Of a DNA stretch of 64,000 bases, positions 46,501 through 58,421 are shown piece by piece (the stretch's first letter is position 1; every line of letters starts with the position of its first letter). The notes beneath the pieces are model-generated. The model had not been told where the DNA came from and made no database searches. It was given only the letters and a program-made list of their open reading frames with translations. The translations under genes were made by a program, and so were the position numbers. The DNA comes from Zingiber officinale (Eukaryota; Streptophyta; Magnoliopsida; Zingiberales; Zingiberaceae), in assembly GCF_018446385.1 (NCBI RefSeq), contig NC_056000.1, positions 74,472,688 to 74,536,687 on the forward strand, given 5' to 3'.

Positions 46501-49500
46501 TATAAGATTATTTATCCATTCTTCCATCAGGTTAGTTGTATCTTGTATGCACATTCTCATAGTCATCAACTATATGTGTAGGTAGTCACCAATTCTTGTT
46601 TTAGGAACCTTGAATTAACAAAACTTAGGATTCTAATTGTGAGGATCTTAGGAATTGTTTACTTGGAGAGAAAGCTAGTAAAAAACCTAAAATATATAAA
46701 AGCAGTTGAGATGACTTAAAACATCTTGTTTACTTGGATAGGAAGTTTAGGAATGAAAGAAAATTGGATAAATTAAAACCATGAACATTCTTCCCAATTC
46801 AATCGTCCCATAAGCAGGAAGTAGATAGCAAGAGATCTAAAACCAAAATGGCCAACTTATCCCTTTTTCTTATAAGGCATGATTAACATCATAGGTAAAA
46901 TTCTCATTATCTATTTTCATATTTCTATATTCGCTATTTCTTCTTAATAAACAACATAATTATATGCAAAATTCTCAAAGACTCCATTGTCATTATTCCC
47001 CAGTAAACAACATGAGGTTGAAAAAAATAAAGGTTTCTTCCTCATCTATTATCTATCTTCTCCTTGTATCTTCATAATTTTTCTCTTCCAAGCATACAGA
47101 GCCTTAGGATGCATGAATGTGACAAGCGGATCAGACCTCCCTCAAAAAATTTATACTAATAGGATTCAACCAAACTAGGAAATAAATCAAATTACAAATC
47201 AGCAAAAAACTAAATTAAATTAAATTTCTACCAAAGGCTTCCATAATCCTAAAACTATTGGAAGCAATGGTAAATTACAATCAGAGAAGAGAAAGCTTTC
47301 CAATTTTTGTTGTATTTTCAGGGTATTTGAGTGCTTGAAGATGGCAATGGAATGGGAATGCTTGTATCCATGTTGATGTCCCTATCAGATCAGGCAAAGC
47401 AAAGATGGGACGAGGTGCACCAGCCAGGTGCATTGCGCTATATTGATGGCTGGAGGTTTGGAATAGCAGTGCAGGGGGCAGAGGCTTCAGTTTAGCACAT
47501 TGGAGAATGAGGTCAAGAAGGCTTTCTGGCAGCTCATGCTTCAGGTAGCTTAGCCTGCCCAATTTCTGTTGTTCTTTGTTCGTAGAATCTCAGTACTTTT
47601 AGATGGGAAATTGAGATTGGTTAGTATTTGAGTTTCTATCTTTTGATTGAGCTGTTTCCTTGGAGGTTGTGGAAGAAGTTGGCCTTTGTTGATTATTGCT
47701 ACTGCTTTGGGGGATTTCTTTTAAAAACAATTATCAACTTGGAGAATTTTTGGCATGGAGACTTTTTTGCACACTTAATTTTCTTAAAGAGGAAAGCCTA
47801 CAAAAACAATCTCTCAGATATTTAAACCTTATAAAAATTAAATTCCTAATTTGCATTAGAATGCTGATAACTCTAAGATAAAGTTAGGTTTACCAAACAA
47901 CCAGATGGTAAGATATTAAATCATGTCGAAGTCCATATGATCACTCTGCTAAATAAATTTGTATTGATTTATTAATATAGATGGATCATCGAACATAGCT
48001 GAAACCCTATTGTTTAAGTGCACCAAGAAAAAAAAAGAATCCATTAAATTTTGATTCTTCCACAGAGCACAAACCAACAGTCACTATTTCATATTCACTA
48101 TCTCCTTGTATCTAGTAAAAAAGAAAGAAATTATCACAATCAAGAAAATTACCTCTGGAGCCATCCAGTATGGTGATCCTTTTAATGAAAGAGCCCCTGC
48201 CGCACCACTCAACTGTACAACAGGACAAAAAGGGAAATGTTAGCCACATCTGCATTAGCAAAAGACATGTAAACAAACAAACAAAGAACAATGAACAATA
48301 CTTGCACAATTATTTGCAAGTATCTACACTGGATATCAAGGTGCATAGGCATTAATGTACAAACCAAGATACATAATTACATAGAACATGAATGAATGCA
48401 AGAGAAAACGGAGATTAGTGCTAAAATCCAGAAGCACATTATGGCATTACATATTTCTTGGATATAGTAAAACAATAATCAGACTAGGGTGTTTTGAGAT
48501 CAAGAAATAAGGGGTCTCTACTCATGTTTTTTATTTAAAAAAGTTATTTTATTAAGACAATGCGATGCCAATTATTTTTAAATTAGAAAGTTCTAATTTG
48601 GAATTTATAAACTAGGATTTTTTTAAAAAAATAGGAATTTTATAAAATAAATTATTATAGGAATTAGTATTTGTTTACTAAGTAATTAGATAATAGATAA
48701 CTTCTTGTCTAATTTTTAAAGAAGGTCAGTGTTGGTCCTTCAAAAGAGACTCTAATCCCTTTATTTATTTTACTTGTAGCTAATAAAATTTGAGTTCACT
48801 TTGTTAGTTTAAATTTCTTTGGTGAAAAATTATTTCTCTGTCATGCTACATCAATTTATATTAGAGCCAAATTTTTAAAACTGCTCCCAAAAGTGCTTCA
48901 TCCTGATTCCTCTAGCATATAACTTATGTTTACTCTTACAGAATTGGATTCCAAATTTGGCAACTGCTGCTTCGCTCATCTTCTCTCTCTTTCCTACTGC
49001 TAAATTTAACCCTGAGCCCCTCCTCAACACACCTCGAGAGACCTTCTACTTGTTCTAGGCAAGTAGCTTCCACACCCATGTGTCATTGCTTCACCAACCC
49101 CCATAAGTGTCGCCGCCACCTAGTAGCTCATTATCCCAACCACCATTAGCAAGATAGAAGAAATGTGGAGCCTCTTCATTATGTTGCTACCACCCAGTTC
49201 GATGATACTCACTTGCAATTAGTCTCACGGATGGATTGTCAACACTTAATCTACACCGCTAGAACCAGCTTGAGCTATCACTCACAGAGATTGCCATTAA
49301 CATGTTGTCGCAGCATCAAATCCAACTACTAAAAAAAGTCTCTTCTCTTGTGATAAGCTATGGTTAAGTTGTCGATGGCATCTTCTTCAACTGTAGATTC
49401 CATCTCTCTGATCTATATTGTTGTCTAGTTAACAAACACAGAAGCACATAACCCTCCAGTAGACACAAGGTAGAAAATAAATCCAGACAAATAAATACAT

Positions 49501-52500
49501 AAAAAACAGTGAATAGAAACACACATGTTTTGCCATTCCAAAATCGGCCAACTTGACAACACCATGTACATCAACAAGCAAATTTGCCCCTTTGATATCC
49601 CTGCACGCGTTGGTTTTCTTTAGATTAAGCAGTGTCATCTATTGCGGGAAAATGTCAACAAGAAGTAGAAACACACTACAGAAGATGAGAGCTAAAGAAT
49701 ATTGTATTTTCTTATAGCTGTGCAAACAAAAATAAAACCAATTAACATAATCTGAATAAGCTTAATTCATGAATTTACTCCACAAACAAATATGAAAGCT
49801 CATCAGACAATTAAAAAACATTGACTATAAACCAGAAAGATAAAGTAATATAGGACAGACCAATTTAAAAGCCAATAGAACACAAAGCAAATTCTTAAAA
49901 GAAATCTCAAACAGCATCGTACAAGTAGCATACATGTTTCCCCATTGCCACAGCTTAAAAAAGCAAGATAAATTAAAGCAAGTGGGATCCAAAGGACTCA
50001 ACTGAGGCAAAGCATGAAAGGAGGAGGCAAGCCATGTCACATTGACATAGGAGAGCTTGCAACAAATGGAAGTGCAGTTGAGAAGATTCCACAAGGGAGG
50101 CAGTATGATCTCAGCCTAAGGGATATGCCTCTGTAGCCCCAAAAAGGGTGCTCAAATACCATGTAGAATTTAGAGAAATAAACATTGTACTTCATCATGG
50201 TTAAAGGAAATACCTAGCGAGTCTTCACCTATGCATATTGTAGAAAGATTTGCTCTCTAGGAATGCATTTATATATACTACTTTATACATTATTCTCAAA
50301 TTGCAGTATGAATATAGAATGTCAACTTTTGAAGGGAATTGAGTGGACATGCAACAACATGCAATACCATAGAAGTGCAAGGTGTTCCCAGTATCTATAA
50401 GATACGGACCTGTGCATTATATTCTTACTATGCAAGTAGGCCAACCCTTTGAGAATATGACCAGTGAAACTGCGGACAACTGATTCTGTCACAGCTCCAC
50501 AGTGTTGGCGAACATATTTATTAATCGAGCCAGGATGGACATACTCTAGATATATGTAAAACTGATCATCAATCTGCATGAAAAGAAGTAAAAACTGTAA
50601 TGAACAGAACAAGTTTCAGACACTAGCACAAGTACCAATGCTAGCCTCAAAAAGGAACTCACTGTTTCACTCCCATAATATTGGACAATATTTGGATGCT
50701 CAAACTGGCTAAGAAACTTTATTTCCTGCATACCAAGAAACAGTGTAATTTAAATCACAAAAAAATAGAAAAATAATAATTAAAATGATTCTTGGTCTCT
50801 AGAATGCAATAAGTTGCCAATTTTGACACTTGGAGCGAATGTTAGAGGTTTCAACTTTTAAGCATCAACAATTTAAGTTCTGAAAATAATCATGCTAAAT
50901 TCAAAAGTAATCTTTGTAAATCTAAAAGCAAGCAGATAGATTACTTGAGGAATGCTATAAATTAACACAGGGCATTGTTACTGTTGTCATAGATGAAAAT
51001 CAAACCTGTTCTAGCTGAGTTATGCATTCTGCAGATTTGGCATCACCAGGAATTATATTTACTTCTTTCATTGCACATAAAGCTCCTGTGTGCCTGTTGA
51101 AACTTTCAGTCCAATAAGATGGTAAAATGAGGCTTGAAACACCTATCAAACAGACACTATACACACCTGTTGGTGGCTTCATAAACATTCCCAAATGTGC
51201 CACTACCAATGAGTTTTCCTTTCTTCCATTGGCTTTTCAATGCCTCAGGTTTCACACCATTCTGATGAGAGGACCCAGAATGTGAAGGAGATATAGCTCC
51301 AGGAGGAAGAGGAAGTGGGTGTCCGTTAACGTTACTGCCATTCTCATGAGATGCTGCAAAGTTATCTGAGAGCATCCTTGTGTTCAAAGGGGAAGAAGGT
51401 GCACTGAGATTCCAGGGTTTTGGGTCAGGACTTCTAACCGTTGGACTGCGAAGTGGTGAATGATCAGGACTTGGAATAATTTTCTGAGAGAAATATGGCA
51501 GCGATTCATTGAATGGGATCTCCAGAGAAGGCCAGACTTGCCGCCCTGGAGTTGCAATGTTAAAAGTAGAAAAATCTACATTACTCAATCTTCGAGGACT
51601 ATACAAAGGACTGTGCACCGGACTTGAGAACCCGCTTGTTGGAGCACTTTTAGCAGGTATATTAAGTCTGAAGGCAGCAGTTCCATTATAATTTGGATCT
51701 TGAGATAGCTTTTTCTGACGTCTAAAAGCAAACCCATTTCTTGAGATGCCTGTGGGTTCTGAATTTCTTGATGAAATCTGGTGAGGCAACCTACTGCCAA
51801 GAAGAAAGTAAAAAAATAATAAACCAAGTTCCAAAACGACCACCATAGATTTAGCTTTGCAGTGCCATTGCACTACAGAAAAAAAAAATACAATCTTTTA
51901 AGGAATGATATAGCATGACCACTGAAAAACCAAAGAATTGCAGTTTTTCCAAATGCAAAGATGCTTCAACTTGCAAAATATGTAACATAGAACTTCTATG
52001 CTTACAAATCCACAAACAGGAGATAACAGATGCTGAAACAGTAACAAAATGATTATCATGAAGAAATCGTAACAATAGCTAAATGGAAAAGAGTGTCAAT
52101 CTCCAATGAATTTTCAACCTAAAAAAGAACAGATTTAGCTTAGGGCCACAGACACATTACAAAAAGATAAAACAACTGATTTATGTTCTAATTGTTTCAA
52201 AGCTACTCCCCAATCCCCATCATTGTTACTCTCAATGACCATTGTCGTAGATAAATCTTTCAAATTTGTGAGGTACACACCTTAGGAATAAGCTATGCTT
52301 ATATTTACTGAATAGTTTTATAATGCAGGGATGATCCTTTATGAATGGTAGGACTATCCAACAACAATGACCTTAAGGTACTACTATAGTTGTGTATCTA
52401 TCAGCCTTATACCCTTTGCAGAAGGCTGGTTTAAACCTATTCATCAAATGCTAAAGCTGCAATGGGCATCTTAATATATAAATCTTTCACAGCTGTAAGG

Positions 52501-54181
52501 TAGGTAACTTGTGAATAAGCTATGCTTGGTGAAGAACAGAATGAAATAAGGATATTACAGGATTACTTACCCCAATTGGAGTCATAATCATCACTTCCAT
52601 TGTTGTTCTTAGAAAATATTAAACACAATTACTCAATTCTTCAATACGTTTCATCCACTTTTACTACTATTGTCGGTGTGTATCTGCCTGTTTAATTCCC
52701 TGACACCTTAAGAATAAGCTATACTTATTTTTTGCTAAAATAAGTTTGTGGCCCAAGGATGATCCACTTATGAAAGGCAGGTATTTCCTGTACCAATGTT
52801 CTTCTGGTATTGTGATACATTGTTGCTTTTTTAATGAAGAGCAGAACAAAATAATCATACGAGTTTCATTACCCCAATGTAGTCATAATTATCATTTTCA
52901 TAGTTCTTGTTAGCAGTATTAAAAATATTTACCCTATTTTTTATTATGTTTCATCCATCTCTACAACTATTATAGGTGTGTTTCTATCTGCTTTATTCCT
53001 TTGGTAAAAGGCTGGTGTTTTCATCAAATGCTGAAGTAGCTATTCAACACAAAATTAAACAATTGCAAGCCTTATAAGAAAAACCATCATCAAACTAAGA
53101 AACATAAAATAGCTCATTGAGTACTTCTAATAAACAACAACAACTAAGCCTTTATCCCACTAAGTGGAGTCATGATATGGATCCTTTTACGTCATTGACT
53201 TTGATCCCCTACTCTATCTTCATTAAATACATTTACAAAAATAAAAAAATCAAAGGAATCTCATTACAAATTAGAATGAACTGCTCATTATCTACTAGCT
53301 GAAGAGGGAATGCAGATTAACGAACTGCATAAATACTGGAAGAAAAAGATACCTCATTAACATAATCTAGTACAACAATAGTACTGCTTATATATTGAAC
53401 ATTCAAAAGAAATCACCTAACTCTGTTTGCAAGTATCAAATGGTTTTCTATTAGATCAGCTTGTTAAAATCATCTGATACATGCTATCAGAATAAGTATT
53501 CCTGATATCCATTGGTTAAATACTGAAGGTGTCGACACCAACTTTGATTATGGAAATTCGAAGCTGCTAGTATATTCGACACGTATTGGATTGTTCGAGA
53601 AGGAATCAGAAATAAGCTCACCTTCCAATTTCACCAGCTGGGAAGGTCCGGTCGCGGAGTGGCTCCATGACAGAGGAAACTTCTGTGGCCACTCGAGTCC
53701 CTTCATTACCTTCTAATCTCTTTGTAAGCTCTATCGGAGAAGGAAGTCGGCAGCACGCTGAGTTAGGCGACGGGAACCCAAACCCCGAAGCCGGCACCTG
53801 TGTAGGATCCCGACGAGGCGATGCAGCTGCCGGCGTCGCCGACTCAGGCAAAGGGAGCGGACGCGGTAGCAGCACAAGGGCTGACACAGTCCGTCCAGGG
53901 TTGCTGTCTAGGTTGCTAAGGGAGGAGCGAGAAGCGGTAGGCAAGCTCCCAGATCTCGGGTCGGCGTTGGAGGAGTCGAAGGAACGCCCTCCCAAATCGA
54001 TTTCAGCGAGACGGTCGAGCTCTGAGAGGCGGGTGAGGCGGCGCTGGGAGTCGCCACGGCGGGTCCAGAAGTGAAGGTCCTTGGAGCGGCTGCGGGCGGA
54101 TCCGGGAGAGGAGGCGGCGGAAGATGGCGAGGAGGAGGAGGAGGAGGGCGATCCGGCGCTCTTACGGTTCCACCAACGCAT
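40529..54181 (-). CDS. MAPKKK5: MAPKKK5-type MAP kinase kinase kinase, 11 exons
   Basis: Plant MEKK-type Ser/Thr kinase that would phosphorylate MKKs (MKK4/5 to MPK3/6 in Arabidopsis immune signalling). Coding exons: 54181-53622, 51793-51167, 51093-51006, 50725-50663, 50573-50410, 49600-49525, 48212-48153, 43380-43261, 41201-40989, 40900-40824, 40745-40529. All junctions are GT-AG and in phase; 754 residues (Arabidopsis about 716). Residues 1-370 are Ser/Pro-rich. The kinase domain is about 376-635: P-loop GSGTFG, K405 (CAMKEV), HRD at 500-502, DFG at 520-522, [17 protein letters not shown], and [19 protein letters not shown] in the hinge area is typical of MAPKKK5. The start MRWWNRK matches the MRW start of the family. 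Introns range from 73 bp to 4.8 kb and hold old repeats. The Ty3 LTR lies 767 bp downstream. Confidence 0.93.
41780..41985 (-). mobile_element. Two short SINE-like copies in tandem
   Basis: On the minus strand AGCAAAAAGTGATATC starts at 41985 and AGCAAAAGGTGATATC at 41837, each followed by a CACTCC or CACTCACC string. The first runs through GCCCTACGGTAAC and GGTAAATCACGGGG, as does the copy at 46078-46231. They lie in intron 8 of the kinase gene. The second copy looks short. No A or B box is clear, so the promoter type is unknown. Confidence 0.45.
43960..44810. other. Unidentified insertion-like stretch in kinase intron 7
   Basis: This stretch is less AT-rich than the intron around it and has short open frames on both strands (for example minus 44185-43979, with [14 protein letters not shown]). 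I do not recognise a family. It may be a degenerate repeat or gene fragment. Confidence 0.3.
44811..46061 (+). mobile_element. Old LTR-like fragment resembling the D/E LTRs
   Basis: Begins TGTTGGTGCAATTATGCCTAAG, like the D LTR start, and continues with AAGTAGGTC-type modules and many AGTCAACT/TTGACT strings. A clear right end or site duplication was not found. A SINE (45266-45431) lies within it. It is probably a decayed solo LTR of the same broad family. Confidence 0.4.
45266..45431 (+). mobile_element. tRNA-derived SINE
   Basis: The head carries a pol III A box TAGCACAGTTGG (about 45271-45282) and a B box GGTTCGATCC (about 45313-45322). A body CGGCTTGGGATTAACGTCTC, then CATGCGCTTTTAACTG, follows, with a TTACCTCCCTCCATATCCG tail region, all typical of widespread plant SINEs. 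It is inside intron 7. Confidence 0.7.
46078..46231 (+). mobile_element. SINE-like copy with 16-bp target duplication
   Basis: AATTATTTCTATCAGT occurs at 46062-46077 and 46232-46247, a perfect 16-bp direct repeat framing about 154 bp. That length is typical of LINE-driven retroposition. The insert starts TGTAGCAAAAGGTGATTACG and contains CCCTACGTTATG and GGAGATAAATCACGGG, shared with the copies near 41985. Confidence 0.65.
52190..53050. repeat. Three diverged 300-360 bp units in kinase intron 1
   Basis: Marker strings recur: ACCCCAAT...TCATAATCATCA (about 52570, 52872; degenerate at 52208), TTTCATCCA, GGTGTGT(A/T)TCT, ACACCTTAAGAATAAGCTAT (52280s, 52700s) and AAAAGGCTGGT. These are degenerate tandem units of unknown origin. 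Confidence 0.5.
53120..53245 (-). mobile_element. RTE-type LINE 3' end or related SINE
   Basis: The plus strand reads AACAACAACAACTAAGCC, then TTTATCCCACTAAGTGGAGTC, then ATATGGATCCTTTTACG. This is the well-known reverse complement of a plant non-LTR 3' end with a TTG-rich tail. Only about 120 bp remain, in intron 1 of the kinase gene. Confidence 0.5.
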
Positions 54182-56731
54182 GGCGACGGCGAGAGGGGGC
54201 GACCATGGTACGGGGGCAGATGCCTGAGCGCAGAGGTCGAAGATCTATAACCCTAACCTTGATCCTGCGAAGGCGATGGCGTCGCCCATGGAGAAGGTGG
54301 AAGCCCGAGAACCCTCCGATCGGATGGGAAGGGGGAAAGAGCCAAAGAGGAGGAGGAGGTGGTGGGCTTCATCTCTCTTTCTTGATATTTGTTTGGGCGT
54401 CGTTTCGCTACGCGACTTCGAGGAAGAAGCTCTGAGAAGTCAAACCGTTTACCTGGCGTTTGACGTCTTTCTTATTTTATTATATTTATGAGCAAAACTA
54501 GAGCATTTTTAAAGCATAAGGACTTTTTTTTCTTAGAATGTTTTTAAAATGTAGTCAATAAGGCTCATATAATAATTTTAATAAAACTACTATATAAATT
54601 AAAATTAAAACATAAAAATACAAATAAAAAAAACTTTTAGTAAACTTTTAAGTAAACTTTGATCATGAGCTGACTAAATAGGGTTCTAGTTGATTGAATA
54701 TTTGATTATTGACTTGCAATGATAAACTTAATGATTCCATTCAACTAAATTGAATTTTAATCGATGAAAGTTATTTGAAAATAAGCTATTTGCTAGGGCT
54801 AAGGTCATTCTATAAGTGTTAGACATGTTTTTTCTCAATAATTGTGCATAATACTCAACAAGATTGAAAAAAAAAAATAGTCTATGAAAAAAATGATAAC
54901 AACCCTTTTATAATTGTCCTACATCATTAAAAGGGGATTCAGTAGGAATCTAAATTGGTAAGTTTATGGACAGGAATATGCAGAGATGAGGAAATCCTTG
55001 TCCCCCAACCATTATAATCATTATTCGATATACTTACCAACTAAGTCCGTGAGGTGTATGAAATGTTCTCTATTAGATTTTGATAATTCTTTTATAATTT
55101 TAGTGTATGAGATTTCTTAACTTTACAAAAGAAAATAAATGAGATTCTCTTGTGAACTAATGAGTTCATTCATCTTACTGGGTAATATGTATTTGTTGAT
55201 CGTATAACGACCCATACTCATCTTAAGTTTTAAGACTAAGAGCATATATTGCATGCTTTAAGATTGTCCTAAATTATAATTTATTCATCATTAAATAATG
55301 ATTTTTATTAATAAAATGCAATTAAATATATTTTATTTAATTGTCTCCATCTCGCACTATCACTCCCAATCAAATGTTGAAACACGATGCTCACGGATTG
55401 TTCATACAGAGTGTTACTCTCAATAGATCTGGGATCAATTTCTAATGAGTACAGAATGCATCGTTGATTAACTCAATCATGCTCCGTTGATTAGCTCAAA
55501 TCCTCCTTGCATGTGCTTCTATTGTTGGGTAAAATCTCTCATGATTTGCTACTTTCCTTTCAAATAGTGGAGGTTACCTTGAAGGGGTTGCCGAGATAAT
55601 GATTGCACCTCTTATTGTCAAATGTTAAAACATGATGAAAAAGAGCATCAATCATTGTCCTTAATTCACTTAACAAGGCACATCTCAACATAAATATGAC
55701 CATGTTTGATTGTTTAGTATGCAATACATGTAAGAGATTGTAAAGACTAACTACATTGTAATTCCATATTGTATGAAATCATCAAGTGTTGGCTGACTTC
55801 AAATGAGAGAAAATAAAAAAGTTATAAGAAAAATTCAGTTCAAAGAAAGAAAATAGTAATTTGTGTGACAGTTTTTTCATACTGTATCGGATGTTTAATG
55901 TTGTCTAAGAAAACATAGTTATCAAATAATTGAACTTTTGCATACTTCCATCTACACTTTTTTTCTAGGATTTCTTTAATTATTTTTAATTGGCACAAAA
56001 TATATAACTTATGCCAATTAATTTTAAAGTGGCTGGTTCAGTTTTATAAAAAAAAAATTATTGACTATCAGGATAAATCAAGAAACGATTGTAATGAACA
56101 TTTCATCAGTCCAATATTCTCAAGTGTCTATTAAAAAAAATTATCGGGACTAACAAGATATTTTTCTTTTTTTTTTATTTACTCGAGGAATTCATTTGTT
56201 TCTTTTTTCCTCCATTTCCTCAGTCTCAAAGCTTCTGCACTGTCAGAGGCTTAAAGATGGATGTCCTTTCACCAATCGTGAGCACTGACAGATTCCCCTA
56301 TTTTTCACATCATAAAGATCACTGCACAATGTTTTTATTTGAGGAAATAGTTGATCAGCAATACCTGAAGAATGTTGACAAAAAAAAAAACATGTATATT
56401 TCAGATCTCAGGATGGAAGAAGACAGATGAGAATTTTATAAATGTTTATAAAAATTTTTGATACCAGACTTGAAACTTCTCAGTAGTTGGAATGAACCAT
56501 TGCTTCACCTGTCACATAACTTGGCAGAAATCAGAAATGTATCTTGAACAGGCAAATTCCAATGTAAGAAACTCAGATGAATCAAGATCTCTATGTCATA
56601 CAATTCATCACATTAGCCTCTTTCTTACATTCAATCAGCAAAAATAGAGAGCTCTCTACACAACTCGCAGAAGTAGCCTTAACAGCACCTGAGCTACCCT
56701 AGTTCTTCAGTATCTTTACTAGTAAATAGCA
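54182..56731. other. Intergenic region between kinase and GARP genes
   Basis: 54182-54490 is GC-rich and should hold the 5' UTR and core promoter of the kinase gene. From 54490 the DNA is AT-rich with no gene seen. 56200-56731 would include the 3' UTR of the GARP gene. No clear transposon or RNA gene was recognised. Confidence 0.45.
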
Positions 56732-58335
56732 TTATTTCCAGCTATAGCTCTCAGATTTTCCATCTTCCTCAAGACAATTGCCGGCGGTGTTGGACAGTGT
56801 GAGCTGAAGAGGACTCTGTGGAGAGTCAGATTGAGAAACACTCGGTCGCGAGGAACTGCTGTGTCGCTCTTCAGCATCAGGAACACCACCTGCTATTATT
56901 GGAATAGATTGGCTCTCCAAATCTGAAGTGGATACTTTCTTTGCATGCAATCTATATTTCTGAAATGAAGAAGGAATTCTTTTGGTTAGTGATCCAAGGA
57001 ATAAACAAGGAAAGGAATTTTCTGAGCAAACCTACTTGTAGATGACTCTTCACTTCATCATTGGTGAGGCCATCCACCTTCATCAGTTCTCTGATCTGCT
57101 TAGGAGTAGCCACTGTTCGATCATAAAAAAAAATTGCAGTTCATATTGAATTTTATCCAGTAAATAGAAGGCCCAAATGTTCTTAAAGATCTAAGTTTAT
57201 ATTACTTTACCAAACTGAAAGATGACCAAAAGATTTTCTAGCTTAGGCATAATTGAGAAATTAAGCTACCTCAAGATGCAATTTTGCATGCAATTTTGAG
57301 ATTTCAGAGAGAGAGAGAGAGCAAGATCGGCATCTAACCTTGGACTCCGCCGAGCTGTTTGAGGGCGGAAAGAAAGCGGCGATGTAGATCCGGTGACCAG
57401 CACCGCCGCACTTTTCTCGGTGCCTGATGTTGTGACTGTGAGCTAGTGGGGTGGTCGTCCGTCTTCAACGGGGTCTTTCTGACGCCCTTGGACGTGGAGC
57501 TACTTACACGGTGGCCGTCGTTGACGGCGGAGAGAGAAAGAGCCCCGCTATCCGTTGCTGAGGCATGAGTGGATTTCTCTGGAAAGTCAAGCGTCTCCTC
57601 CTTGGAATTCACTGTGACGGTGGATGGACCTTTGAAAGGCACAAAGGCGCCGCCGCTCAATCTCTTCGATTCCAGGAACAAGTTCTCCTTTTTCTTGCGA
57701 TTAAGATCTCCACTGCCCTGCGGACGAACAATTCCGAAGATTAACTTGAGAAACAAGAAAAGAACCATTTTTTGCAAGAAAACGCTCGAAAAAATTATCC
57801 TGCACACCTCAACCTTCTCAATTTCATCATCCCTACGATCGTTTCTGGCGGAGTTATCGATCCGGTGCTGAGAATAACTTATCCACTTCATCGTCTCGAC
57901 GGCGCCCCTTTCCGGCTTTACCCTCTTTTCCTCCTCTTCGAATTTTCGCCCAATGGGGATCAATTCTCCGAACACACGCGCATATCTCTCGCCTCTGCAT
58001 TGCTCAAGCTCCTTCTCCAACCCCTTGATCACTGAAACATTTGGACACCAAATACGCCAGTCAAGAAATTCAATCAATAAAAAAGATTCCTTTTTGGGTC
58101 TAAGAAACCTAGAAACCAACCGACCATCGTTGAGCAGGTGCATGCACAGAGGAAGCTCCCTCTTGAAAACCTCGATCTTCCTCCTCTCCTCCTCCAGGCT
58201 CCTCACTGACTCCTCCAGCCTCGCCACCCTTGTGTCTCCGCTCTCTGTCTCCGACGCCGCTTTCAGGAAACCGGCCACGGTCCGCGCTGTGAACAAAGCC
58301 AGGTCCAATCTGACCTCTGCCTCCGTCGATCCCAT
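56732..58335 (-). CDS. HHO: HHO/NIGT1-type GARP transcriptional repressor, 5 exons
   Basis: Nuclear DNA-binding repressor of the HRS1-HOMOLOG family, which in Arabidopsis and rice links nitrate and phosphate status. Exons: 58335-58125, 58031-57808, 57717-57339, 57112-57036, 56959-56732; 372 residues, GT-AG and in phase throughout. The N-terminus carries the family block [20 protein letters not shown] followed by CMHLLND. The GARP/Myb-like domain is about residues 246-305 ([47 protein letters not shown]). LQLTL near the C-terminus is an LxLxL (EAR) repression motif. The MGS start and N-terminus look most like HHO5. Introns 1 (93 bp) and 2 (90 bp) are multiples of three without in-frame stops. 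Confidence 0.9.
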
Positions 58336-58414
58336 TTCTCTGTCCCGGATCCCTCGCTCCCCAGTGAGAAGACAAGAACATACACCAGCGAGAGCGAGGA
58401 CGGGGACGTGCCCC

Positions 58415-58421
58415 GTTTATA
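58415..58421 (-). promoter_or_regulatory. Probable TATA box of the GARP gene
   Basis: TATAAAC on the minus strand, 80 bp upstream of the ATG at 58335, in otherwise GC-rich DNA. It would place the transcript start near 58390. Confidence 0.45.
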
